Notes: generated from the sequence alone by a model not told the origin. A DNA stretch of 6,616 bases from Treponema sp. (GCA_031280065.1 JAITHH010000236.1:1-6616), one strand, 5' to 3'. Counted from the first letter of the stretch, positions 1-6,616 are shown. Translations and numbers: made by a program.

Positions 1-3
1 TCC

Positions 4-1794
4 ATGAATACCGAAACCATCACCTCCCGCGCCAAAGCGTATACCGCCAAAGAAAAAAACCCCCACTTCCGCGCCGAAGTCGAACAACTGCTCGCCGCCA
101 AAGACTGGAAAGAACTCGAAGACCGGTTCTACCGGAACCTGGAGTTCGGCACCGGCGGCCTGCGGGGAGTCATCGGCGGCGGCGATAACCGGATGAATAC
201 CCTCGTGGTAAAAAGCGCCACCCAGGGCCTGGCCTCCTACATGATCAAGACCTTCCCCGGCAAAACCCTATCCGCGGCAATCGCCTTTGACAGCCGCCGC
301 TATTCAGCGGAATTCGCCGAAGCCGCCGCCCTGATCTTCGCCGCCAACGGCATCACAACCTACCTCTTCTCCGCGCTCCGCCCCACCCCGGAACTCTCCT
401 TCGCCATCCGTACCCTGGGCTGCGACACGGGAATCGTCGTTACCGCCAGCCATAACCCCCCCCAGTACAACGGCTACAAAGCCTACTGGAATGACGGAGC
501 CCAGGTCATCGCTCCCCACGACAAGGGGATCATCAGCGAAGTCGGCCAGGTTACGGAGATTAAAGAAATCTCCCGTGACGAGGCCCTGGCCAAAGGACTC
601 CTGCGGATAATCGACCGGGAAGTGGACGAACCCTATCAAGCCATGGTGCGGAGCCGCCTGTTCAGACCGGACCTGATCCGGGCCAAAGGCGGGGACGTGA
701 AGATCGTCTACAGCCCCCTCCACGGCACCGGAGCCCTCCATGTCGAGGCCGTGCTGGGCGGCCTGGGCCTGCGGGTCATCACCGTGCCGGAACAGCGCGA
801 AGGCAACGGTGAATTCCCCACCGTGTCCTACCCAAACCCCGAAGAAGCCGCGGCCCTGGACCTGGCCCTCAAGCTGGGTAAACGGGAGCGGGCCGACGTG
901 GTCATGGCCACCGACCCCGATGCGGACCGCCTGGGTATCGCCGTTCCCTCGAAAACCGCCGCGTCTGATAGCTCTCGAACCGAAGGTTCGGCGGAATTCA
1001 CCCTGCTGTCGGGAAACCAGTTGGGAACCCTCCTGGCGGACTACATCTTCCTCTCCCTCAAAGAGACCGGCAAACTCCCCGCCAAGCCCGCAATGGTCAA
1101 CTCCGTGGTAACCACGGGGATGCAGAAGCGCGTGGCCGAGTCCTATGGCGGCGCTTGTTTTGAATGTCTTACCGGCTTTAAGTGGATCGCGGACGTGATG
1201 CGGAAATGGGAAAACGGGGAAGCCGGGGCCCGGAACTTCGTCTTCGGCACCGAGGAGAGTTACGGCTACCTGGTGGAGACGGAAGTCCGGGACAAGGACG
1301 GTGTGTCCGCCGCAGCCCTCACCGCGGAGATGACCCTCTACTGGCGGAGCCAGGGCAAGAGCCTCTTGGACCGCCTGGATGAACTCTACGCCGCCCACGG
1401 CTACTGGCAGGAGCTTGGAATTTCCAAATACTTCCAGGGCCCGGAAGGCCCCGGGGTGATGAAAAATATAATGGAAGAATACCGCAAGAATCCGCCGAAA
1501 ACCCTGGGGGGCCTTGTTGTGGAAAAGGTGCGGGACATCCTAGAATCAGTATGGAAGTTCCCCGCTGAACCTGGCCGCCGGGAGCCGGTGGACCTTCCCA
1601 AGAGCGATGTGCTCCAGTTCTACCTGGCTGACGGCACGGTGGTCAGCGCCCGGCCCAGCGGCACGGAGCCGAAGATCAAGTTCTACGCCTCCTGCCGGGC
1701 CGATGCCGCAGGCGGCCTGGAAGCGGCAAAGGCCGAGGCTGCGCGGAAACTGGCGGCTATCCAGCGGGATATCCGGGCGGTTATCGGCGATTAG
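4..1794 (+). CDS. Phospho-sugar mutase (phosphoglucomutase/phosphomannomutase)
   Basis: A cytoplasmic enzyme of the alpha-D-phosphohexomutase superfamily. It should move phosphate between C1 and C6 of glucose or mannose, linking glycolysis to sugar-nucleotide and polysaccharide synthesis. All four family landmarks are visible in order: an N-terminal GTGGLRG (residues 49-55); the catalytic phosphoserine loop TASHNPP with Ser149; the metal-binding loop DPDADR (304-309); the sugar-recognition loop GTEES (415-419); and the phosphate-binding loop RPSGTEPK (550-557). At 596 aa it is complete and has the length of the longer PGM2/PgcA-like bacterial mutases. The ATG at 4 gives a sensible N-terminus, but any ribosome binding site lies outside the window, so the start is unproven. 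Residues about 316-330, just after the metal loop, look like a Ser/Thr-rich insertion encoded by a small palindrome. The stop codon overlaps the tatT ribosome binding site, which suggests co-transcription. Glucose versus mannose preference cannot be decided from sequence. Confidence 0.95.
   Translation: MNTETITSRAKAYTAKEKNPHFRAEVEQLLAAKDWKELEDRFYRNLEFGTGGLRGVIGGGDNRMNTLVVKSATQGLASYMIKTFPGKTLSAAIAFDSRRYSAEFAEAAALIFAANGITTYLFSALRPTPELSFAIRTLGCDTGIVVTASHNPPQYNGYKAYWNDGAQVIAPHDKGIISEVGQVTEIKEISRDEALAKGLLRIIDREVDEPYQAMVRSRLFRPDLIRAKGGDVKIVYSPLHGTGALHVEAVLGGLGLRVITVPEQREGNGEFPTVSYPNPEEAAALDLALKLGKRERADVVMATDPDADRLGIAVPSKTAASDSSRTEGSAEFTLLSGNQLGTLLADYIFLSLKETGKLPAKPAMVNSVVTTGMQKRVAESYGGACFECLTGFKWIADVMRKWENGEAGARNFVFGTEESYGYLVETEVRDKDGVSAAALTAEMTLYWRSQGKSLLDRLDELYAAHGYWQELGISKYFQGPEGPGVMKNIMEEYRKNPPKTLGGLVVEKVRDILESVWKFPAEPGRREPVDLPKSDVLQFYLADGTVVSARPSGTEPKIKFYASCRADAAGGLEAAKAEAARKLAAIQRDIRAVIGD
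976..990. repeat. Small palindrome inside the mutase coding sequence
   Basis: An inverted repeat, CGAACC - GAA - GGTTCG, lies in frame within the mutase gene. The alternative register CCGAA-GG-TTCGG also forms. It encodes part of a low-complexity segment (SDSSRTEGSAEF, about residues 321-332) in a surface loop between the metal-binding loop and the conserved LLSGNQ stretch. The family usually has a much shorter linker there. This could be a mobile palindromic unit that inserted without breaking the frame, or simple loop drift. Confidence 0.5.
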
Positions 1795-1803
1795 GAGAAT
1801 GAC

Positions 1804-2745
<942 letters not shown>

Positions 2746-2794
2746 AGAATATGGGGGGCCGCAGTCTCCCTGTGCGCCTGTGTCAATGGGGGGA

Positions 2795-2840
2795 CCGGGG
2801 GGCCTGGGCCCCCCGGCGGGGGTTTGGGGGCGGCGCCCCC
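2795..2840. repeat. REP-like GC-rich double hairpin between tatT and the binding-protein gene
   Basis: Two inverted repeats stand back to back. The first is a perfect 10-bp stem CCGGGGGGCC / GGCCCCCCGG (2795-2804 and 2807-2816) with a 2-base loop. The second is a 6-bp stem GGGGGC / GCCCCC (2826-2831 and 2835-2840) with loop GGC. It ends one base before the ribosome binding site region of the next gene. No T-tract follows either hairpin, so they do not look like intrinsic terminators. Two G-rich palindromes joined by a GGGGGTTTGG-type linker are typical of dispersed extragenic palindromic repeats. Within an operon such an element could stabilise the upstream message or mask the downstream ribosome binding site. 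Confidence 0.75.
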
Positions 2841-2841
2841 G

Positions 2842-2847
2842 AAGGAG
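2842..2847 (+). promoter_or_regulatory. Ribosome binding site fixing the start of the binding-protein gene
   Basis: AAGGAG lies six bases before the ATG at 2854. The same frame is open from an earlier ATG at 2824, but that codon falls inside the GC-rich hairpin element, has no ribosome binding site, and would put a non-signal sequence (MGAAPPKEYL) before an obvious signal peptide. The site therefore selects 2854. Confidence 0.85.
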
Positions 2848-2853
2848 TATTTG

Positions 2854-3870
2854 ATGAAAAAAACGTTTTTTGTGCTTATCGCCGTTTTAACCTGCGGCTG
2901 CCTCTTCGCCCAGCGCGGCGGCAGAGGCCAGGGAGAAGTCCTGGAAGTCAAACTCGCCTCTCCATTGCCCAGGGATTCACCCTGGGGCAAGACCCTGGAT
3001 CAACTGGCCGCTGAATGGGCCAAGGCGACCAACAACGAGGTGCGGCTGCGGATTCTGCACAACGGCCAGGAAGGCGGCGAGGCGCAGATGCTCTCCTCCC
3101 TGTCCAGCAACAACATCCAGGCGGCGCTGTTTACCGCCTTCGGGCTGTCCAACATCTGCCCCGCAGTGATGACCCTGAGCGTTCCCTTCTATATAAAAGA
3201 TGAAGCTGAATTCACCGCGGTACTCCAGGAAGTGCTTCCCCTGCTGGACGCGCAGGCGGAGCGGACCGACTATGTGGTCGCGGCCTGGTCCAAGGTGGGC
3301 TGGGTGAACATCTTTTCCAAAGACCCCGTGTATACCCCCGATGATCTGCGGAAACAGAAGATCGCCAGCAGCGCCGAGTCCACGGATTTCAACACGGCCT
3401 TCAAGACCATGGGCTTCCAGGTGGTAGAGGCGGAGATGACCGACATCGGCCCCAAGCTCCTCAGCGGCGCGATCGGCGCAATCTACCAGAATCCCGCGGC
3501 GGTGGCCGCCTTCCAGCTCCATCAAACCTTGAAAAATATGATGGACATGCCTATCGCTCCGGCACTGGGGGGAATCGCCGTCAACCGGGTTACTTGGAAC
3601 CGGATAGCCCCGGCCCGGCAGCAGGAACTCATCAGGATTACCCGGCGGGTAGCGGCCAACTTCGACTCCACGATGTCCCAAACCGTCGCTAACGCCATCA
3701 CCGCCATGAGCCGCTCCGGCCTCAAGGTGAACCATATCACGGAGGCCAATCAAAACCTCTGGCGCACCGAAGTGCAGAAGGCCGTTCCCTCCCTGCTGGG
3801 CACGGTGTTCGACCGGGATGTGTATCAGAAGATAGGCGAAGTCCTAGACCGCCGCCGGAACGGGCGTTAG
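2854..3870 (+). CDS. tatP: TRAP transporter substrate-binding protein, DctP family (TPAT type)
   Basis: Extracytoplasmic ligand-binding subunit of the TRAP transporter, 338 aa. MKK plus a hydrophobic stretch forms a signal peptide. Cleavage may be lipoprotein-type at Cys16 (TCGC, with an unusual Thr at -3) or at A19-Q20; the T. pallidum relative Tp0957 is a lipoprotein. The DctP fold follows: KLASPLPRDSPWG (33-45), the substrate-channel segment about 64-112, then YTPDDLRKQKIAS (160-172) and GAIGAIYQNP (205-214). Ordinary DctP proteins have KIRV in the second motif, and its arginine holds the substrate carboxylate. Here the position is Ala171, so the usual anion clamp is missing. This agrees with the strikingly hydrophobic cleft reported for Tp0957 and argues against a simple C4-dicarboxylate or sialate ligand. 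The gene lies 9 bases before the permease gene. The family call is firm; the ligand is unknown. Confidence 0.93.
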   Translation: MKKTFFVLIAVLTCGCLFAQRGGRGQGEVLEVKLASPLPRDSPWGKTLDQLAAEWAKATNNEVRLRILHNGQEGGEAQMLSSLSSNNIQAALFTAFGLSNICPAVMTLSVPFYIKDEAEFTAVLQEVLPLLDAQAERTDYVVAAWSKVGWVNIFSKDPVYTPDDLRKQKIASSAESTDFNTAFKTMGFQVVEAEMTDIGPKLLSGAIGAIYQNPAAVAAFQLHQTLKNMMDMPIAPALGGIAVNRVTWNRIAPARQQELIRITRRVAANFDSTMSQTVANAITAMSRSGLKVNHITEANQNLWRTEVQKAVPSLLGTVFDRDVYQKIGEVLDRRRNGR

Positions 3871-3879
3871 GAAAGCAGA

Positions 3880-5805
3880 ATGGCGGAGTCCAAAACGGGG
3901 ATAGAAAAGCAAACCGGCGGGAAATTCAAAGGACTCCTTTCGTACCTTGAACGGGATGTCTGCTGCGGCGTATTGGGACTTTTGGCCCTGGTGCCGGTGC
4001 TGGAAGCCCTGCTCCGCCAGTTCCGGGGAACCATTCCCGCCTCGAAAGCGATCACCACCCACCTGTTCCTGATGCTGGGCTTTTTCGCCGCCATGATAAC
4101 CACTGGCGCCGGGGAGCATATCTCCATAACTATCGTTCAGTACATCAAGAACGAGCGGGTCAAGCGCGTCCTGGCCTTTATCAGCGGCGCGGTTTCCATT
4201 CTGATAATGAGCGCGCTGGCCTGGAATTCGGCTTCCTTTATCGCGTACGGCCTTTCGGGAAAGCTCATCGGGTTTATCCCCGACCGGGTCTTCGCCCTGG
4301 CCATGCCTCTGGGCTACGCGGTGATGGCCGTCCGCTTTGCCCTGCGCGGGCACAGTAAGGGGGAGAAGGCGGCCCTCTTCCTGATGATCCTGGCGGGCTC
4401 CGTCTGCGCCCTCCCGGCGGTAGTCAAGCTGATCTGGGGCTTTGACCCGCCGGAACCGTTTTTTGGCTGGGTGAATGTCCTCTACGACACGGCGTGGTAC
4501 ACGCGCCTGCTGGTGATCATGCTCCTCATCCTGGCGGCCCTTGCGGGGACGCCGATTTTTGCGATCATCGGCGGCGCGGCACTGGTCATTCTCCAAGCAG
4601 CGGGGGGCGAACCGGAAGCCGCGCCGATTCAAATCTACACGGCGCTTACGGATTTGGACATTGTCGCTATACCGCTGTTTACCCTGACGGGTTTTTTCCT
4701 TTCCGAGAGTAAGGCCGGGGAGCGGCTGGTTCATACGTTCAGGAGTTTCTTTAGCTGGATGCCGGGGGGCATGGTTGTCGCGGCGGTGGTGATCTGCGCC
4801 TTCTTCACCTCGTTTACCGGGGCATCGGGGGTTACGATCCTGGCCCTGGGGGGCATTCTCTTTACCATTCTGGCGGAAAAGTCCAAATACCCGGAGCGCT
4901 TCTCCATCGGGATGCTCACCTCCGTGGGCGGCATCGGGCTCCTCTTTCCCCCCAGCCTCCCGATTATCCTGGTCGGCTCCACGACGAATTCCATCCTGCA
5001 CTTCATGGGGCTTACGGTCAGCTACAGCATCGTACACTTCTTCCTGGGGGCTATCTTGCCGGGGATCATCCTGGCGCTGGCCATGATTATCTTCGGGGTC
5101 GCCTCCTCGATCCGGGTGAAAATCCCGGTGGAGCCGTTTGATTTCCGCAAGGCGGACCGGGCCTTTAAGGGCTCGCTCCTGGAAATCCTGCTGCCCATCC
5201 TTCTGATTGCGGGCTACTTCTCCGGCTTTCTCTCCCTGGTGGAGGTCAGCGCGGTGTCGGTACTCTATGTGCTTATCGTGGAGGTGTGCATCCACCGCGA
5301 TATCCGTTTCTCTGAGATTCCCCGCGTGTTTGCCAAGGCGATTCCGATCATCGGCGGGGTGCTGGCAATTCTGGCTATGGCCAAGGCCCTGTCCTACGCC
5401 ATCATCGATTCCCAAGCGCCGGAGCGTTTTGCCTCCTGGATGCTGGAGACGGTTCGGTCAAAGTACGTGTTCCTGCTCCTGCTCAACGCGGCGCTGCTGG
5501 TGGTCGGCTGTCTGATGGATATTTTTTCCGCGATTCTGGTGGTGCTGCCCCTTATTGTTCCCCTGGGGCACGCCTACGGCGTGGACCCAATCCACCTGGG
5601 GATCATCTTTATCATCAACCTGGAAGTGGGCTTTTTGACGCCGCCGGTAGGCCTGAACCTTTTTCTGGCTTCCTACCGCTTTAAGAAGCCCTTTGTAACG
5701 ATCTGCCGTTATGTACTGCCTTTCCTAGTGATTCAGTTTATCGTAGTGTTGCTGGTTACGTACGTGCCCTGGCTTTCTACCTGGCTGGCGCAGACGGGCA
5801 AGTAA
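3880..5805 (+). CDS. TRAP transporter fused permease, DctQ-DctM
   Basis: Inner-membrane symporter of the TRAP system, 641 aa, with small and large subunits fused. The N-terminal DctQ-like part has helices at about 28-46, 60-78, 96-125 and 135-156. A further helix at about 164-187 probably links the halves, as in fused SiaQM proteins. The DctM part begins near residue 208 and carries the family's hallmark segments: IPLFTLTGFFLSES (264-277), the FTGASGVT hairpin (312-319), GLLFPPSLPIIL (353-364), the symmetry-related GCLMDIFSAILVVLPL, and FLTPPVGLNLFL (585-596). It should couple ligand import to an ion gradient, Na+ in characterised TRAP systems. The ribosome binding site AGGAAA (3869-3874) overlaps the upstream stop and sits five bases before the ATG, so translation is probably coupled to the binding protein. 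The gene is complete, and it corresponds in position to Tp0958. Confidence 0.94.
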   Translation: MAESKTGIEKQTGGKFKGLLSYLERDVCCGVLGLLALVPVLEALLRQFRGTIPASKAITTHLFLMLGFFAAMITTGAGEHISITIVQYIKNERVKRVLAFISGAVSILIMSALAWNSASFIAYGLSGKLIGFIPDRVFALAMPLGYAVMAVRFALRGHSKGEKAALFLMILAGSVCALPAVVKLIWGFDPPEPFFGWVNVLYDTAWYTRLLVIMLLILAALAGTPIFAIIGGAALVILQAAGGEPEAAPIQIYTALTDLDIVAIPLFTLTGFFLSESKAGERLVHTFRSFFSWMPGGMVVAAVVICAFFTSFTGASGVTILALGGILFTILAEKSKYPERFSIGMLTSVGGIGLLFPPSLPIILVGSTTNSILHFMGLTVSYSIVHFFLGAILPGIILALAMIIFGVASSIRVKIPVEPFDFRKADRAFKGSLLEILLPILLIAGYFSGFLSLVEVSAVSVLYVLIVEVCIHRDIRFSEIPRVFAKAIPIIGGVLAILAMAKALSYAIIDSQAPERFASWMLETVRSKYVFLLLLNAALLVVGCLMDIFSAILVVLPLIVPLGHAYGVDPIHLGIIFIINLEVGFLTPPVGLNLFLASYRFKKPFVTICRYVLPFLVIQFIVVLLVTYVPWLSTWLAQTGK

Positions 5806-5840
5806 GCGCCTGGCGAGCGGGGGTACTGGGGGGATTGCGG

Positions 5841-5863
5841 GCGCGGCTGTTTGGCCGCGCTTT
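5841..5863 (+). terminator. GC-rich hairpin after the permease gene, possible weak terminator
   Basis: GCGCGGC (5841-5847) pairs perfectly with GCCGCGC (5854-5860) around a 6-base loop, 36 bases after the operon's last stop codon, and is followed by TTT. A flanking GGGGGG (5828-5833) can pair with CCCCC (5864-5868) as an outer clamp. The T-tract is only three bases, so intrinsic termination would be weak. Its position at the operon end makes a terminator or 3'-end stabiliser the best reading. Confidence 0.5.
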
Positions 5864-5935
5864 CCCCCGGCGGCGTTCTGTTCCGCAGACTGGCTGGGAC
5901 CGGGATTGGTTAAAGGGGGTTCGTGTGTCCATGCC

Positions 5936-5941
5936 TATAAT
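5936..5941 (+). promoter_or_regulatory. Perfect TATAAT -10 box with poor -35
   Basis: TATAAT at 5936-5941 matches the sigma70 -10 consensus exactly and sits in otherwise GC-rich sequence. Nothing like TTGACA lies at the right distance; the nearest, TTGGTT at 5906-5911, gives a 24-base spacer. A TG two bases upstream is off by one from an extended -10. Possible promoter only. Confidence 0.25.
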
Positions 5942-6005
5942 ACGGCGCAGGTATGTATGGCATTTCAATCACCGGGAAACTTTTTATATTTCCCCCCAAA
6001 ACCCC

Positions 6006-6033
6006 TTGACTTTTTTAAGAATCGCGGTATAAC
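6006..6033 (+). promoter_or_regulatory. Sigma70-type promoter candidate
   Basis: TTGACT (6006-6011) and TATAAC (6028-6033) are separated by 16 bases, each one mismatch from consensus, in AT-rich intergenic DNA. Transcription would start near 6040 and run rightwards. No good open frame follows inside the window, so the product would be a non-coding RNA, a very small peptide, or a gene beyond the right edge with a long leader. Confidence 0.55.
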
Positions 6034-6091
6034 ATATGTAATAAAACTGTTGGAAACAGCGCCGGATATTAATTCTATAAAACAGACTAAC

Positions 6092-6108
6092 CTGGCACGA
6101 TTCTTGTT
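6092..6108 (+). promoter_or_regulatory. Sigma54 (-24/-12) promoter candidate
   Basis: CTGGCACG (6092-6099), four bases, then TTGTT (6104-6108) matches the RpoN consensus YTGGCACG-N4-TTGCW at every fixed position except C to T in the -12 GC. The spacing between the two blocks is exact. Treponemes are known to carry sigma54. Transcription would start near 6119 and run into the repeat region. No activator site was identified. Confidence 0.45.
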
Positions 6109-6187
6109 CTCTCTAGCCCAGAGCCGCTTTAATAACCCGATTTTTATCCTGATTTATCAGAATGAGTTTTAGCCCTTCAATTTTCGC

Positions 6188-6247
6188 GGCGGCGTTTTTC
6201 AGGGCGGGGCAGAACACAGCCGCCGGACAAAACCCGCCCCCTGAAAA
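6188..6247 (+). other. Interleaved inverted repeats, potential RNA pseudoknot
   Basis: GGCGGC (6188-6193) is complementary to GCCGCC (6219-6224). TTTTCAGGGCGGG (6196-6208) is complementary to CCCGCCCCCTGAAAA (6233-6247) with a two-C bulge. The order of arms is A, B, A', B', so both stems can coexist only as a pseudoknot; otherwise they are alternatives. The right arm B' lies inside the 58-base direct repeat. Its part at 6231-6239 can also pair perfectly with GGGCGGGTT at 6264-6272, a third mutually exclusive option. Confidence 0.4.
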
Positions 6248-6285
6248 CTCGTGAACAAATAATGGGCGGGTTATTTGGGACTTTT
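6228..6285. repeat. 58-base direct repeat, copy 1
   Basis: This copy matches 6502-6559 over 58 bases with only three mismatches, all adjacent (6266-6268, GCG against ATT). It begins CAAAACCCGCCCCCTG and ends TTATTTGGGACTTTT. Inside it a 7-bp stem CAAATAA (6256-6262) / TTATTTG (6271-6277) encloses an 8-base loop whose middle carries the three differences. Similarity stops abruptly on both sides. Confidence 0.9.
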
Positions 6286-6364
6286 TATTATTTATTTGTG
6301 GATTATCAACTATTGGGATTTTGCTATTTTTATAGTTTATCTAGCATTTTATTATCTTGTAACT

Positions 6365-6431
6365 GAAAACAAACAACCAGAAAACAAGAACCAGCAATCT
6401 GAAACCAACAATCGAAAAACAAGAACCAGCA
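6365..6431. repeat. A-rich degenerate repeat tract
   Basis: AAAACAAGAACCAGCA occurs exactly twice (6381-6396 and 6416-6431), 35 bases apart. A weaker relative (GAAAACAAACAACCAG, 6365-6380) comes before, and a partial one (GAAACCAACAATCG, 6401-6414) lies between. The strand is almost free of T here, giving strong strand asymmetry. It lies between the two 58-base repeats. Confidence 0.65.
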
Positions 6432-6479
6432 CCCGCCAAAACCACCCCGCCCGATTTTATTTTATCTATCCACAACTCC

Positions 6480-6514
6480 GGGGCGGCTATAGCCCTACAA
6501 TCAAAACCCGCCCC
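6480..6514 (+). repeat. Inverted repeat leading into direct-repeat copy 2
   Basis: GGGGCGG (6480-6486) is complementary to CCGCCCC (6508-6514), enclosing 21 bases. The right arm is the GC block of direct-repeat copy 2. It parallels the stem in front of copy 1, although the bases around it differ. That hints that pairing, not sequence, is what the two copies share upstream. Confidence 0.45.
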
Positions 6515-6559
6515 CTGAAAACTCGTGAACAAATAATGGATTGGTTATTTGGGACTTTT
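6502..6559. repeat. 58-base direct repeat, copy 2
   Basis: Second copy of the repeat at 6228-6285, offset by exactly 274 bases. The 7-bp stem is preserved (6530-6536 and 6545-6551), while the loop reads TGGATTGG instead of TGGGCGGG. The change removes the extra GGGCGGG/CCCGCCC pairing available in copy 1. After the copy, the short string TTTTATAGTTT (6556-6566) recurs from about 6328, so copy 2 may have lost about 42 bases relative to copy 1. Confidence 0.9.
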
Positions 6560-6616
6560 ATAGTTTTTTATAGACTTCCAGCCCTATCGCCTATCCGTAT
6601 CTAGCCGGAAGCTATC

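Larger units (their letters stand above)
5806..6616. other. Long region without a convincing gene
   Basis: About 810 bases carry no open frame with a ribosome binding site, coding-like composition or a recognisable protein. The first about 170 bases are GC-rich like the genes. From about 5980 the sequence turns AT-rich, with isolated GC-rich islands of the GGGCGGG/CCCGCCC type. It holds candidate promoters, interleaved inverted repeats, a 58-base direct repeat and an A-rich degenerate repeat tract, each listed separately. No tRNA, rRNA, tmRNA or other standard RNA was recognised. Confidence 0.75.

Noticed and set aside
304..1398. 364-codon minus-strand frame opposite the mutase gene
   Set aside because: It is antisense to a complete conserved enzyme; the Gly/His/Val-rich composition is what high-GC codons give on the other strand, and no family motif is visible.
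2795..2840. Intrinsic terminator between tatT and the binding-protein gene
   Set aside because: The stems are strong, but neither is followed by a run of T, and the system's three components are expected to be expressed together.
3844..5415. 523-codon minus-strand frame opposite the permease gene
   Set aside because: It is rich in Arg, Gln, Asp and Gly with no domains and is the mirror of hydrophobic codons in the real membrane protein.
5974..5994. GGGAAA/TTTCCC inverted repeat
   Set aside because: The 6-bp stem with a 9-base loop has no T-tract or clear partner and is common by chance in such sequence.
5906..6172. 88-codon frame across the promoter region
   Set aside because: It starts in GC-rich spacer without a ribosome binding site, runs through the TTGACT/TATAAC promoter, and the protein resembles nothing known. 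The AT-rich tail looks protein-like but is unsupported.
6341..6532. 63-codon minus-strand frame with a hydrophobic C-terminus
   Set aside because: The hydrophobic run is simply the reverse of the A-rich repeat tract; the start is TTG inside the direct repeat, and the equivalent frame from copy 1 stops quickly.
6228..6559. CRISPR array
   Set aside because: There are only two repeats of 58 bases, separated by 216 bases that contain their own repeats; the regular short spacers are absent.
6228..6559. Integron attC sites, considered because Treponema denticola has a chromosomal integron
   Set aside because: The GTTRRRY and RYYYAAC core sites are not present at the repeat ends, and no cassette-like gene lies between the copies.
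6275..6604. 109-codon frame spanning the repeat region
   Set aside because: It starts at TTG inside a repeat stem and has no ribosome binding site. It reads the A-rich tract as a Asn/Gln/Lys/Thr-rich segment, and the two repeat copies fall in different frames, so the repeat is not a protein repeat in this frame.

Overview
The window is most likely chromosomal DNA from a treponeme-like spirochaete. The main reason is the gene set: a lipoprotein of the TRAP-transporter T-component family (TatT), followed by a DctP-type binding protein and a fused DctQ-DctM permease. This gene order is known from Treponema pallidum (tp0956-tp0957-tp0958), where it defines the TPAT subfamily (TPR-protein-associated TRAP transporters). 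The permissive lipoprotein signals and the high coding GC are compatible with an environmental or gut treponeme. The species cannot be fixed from the sequence.

Layout. Positions 4-1794 encode a complete phospho-sugar mutase (phosphoglucomutase/phosphomannomutase, alpha-D-phosphohexomutase superfamily). Nine bases later, with its ribosome binding site overlapping the mutase stop codon, comes tatT (1804-2745). A 108-base gap with two very GC-rich hairpins (a REP-like palindromic unit) precedes the binding-protein gene (2854-3870). The fused QM permease gene (3880-5805) follows after a 9-base gap. All four genes are on the + strand and very probably form one transcription unit. The hairpins between tatT and the binding-protein gene are the only real interruption.

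How the genes work together. TatT and the binding protein should both be exported and lipid-anchored or periplasmic. They capture a ligand and pass it to the QM symporter, which is expected to import it on an ion gradient. The binding protein has alanine where ordinary DctP proteins carry the arginine that clamps a carboxylate. That fits the T. pallidum model of a non-canonical, possibly hydrophobic ligand. The mutase interconverts hexose-1- and hexose-6-phosphates in the cytoplasm; its tie to the transporter may be only co-transcription.

Positions 5806-6616 contain no convincing gene. The stretch starts with a GC-rich hairpin and then turns sharply AT-rich at about 5980. It holds a good sigma70-type promoter (6006-6033), a close match to a sigma54 -24/-12 promoter (6092-6108), GC-rich inverted repeats that interleave, and two copies of a 58-base direct repeat 274 bases apart. 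The copies differ at only three adjacent bases, at the centre of a conserved stem-loop. An A-rich degenerate repeat tract lies between the copies. This is the least explained part of the window and the best candidate for something undescribed, such as a structured RNA, a dispersed repeat family or a tiny-peptide locus.
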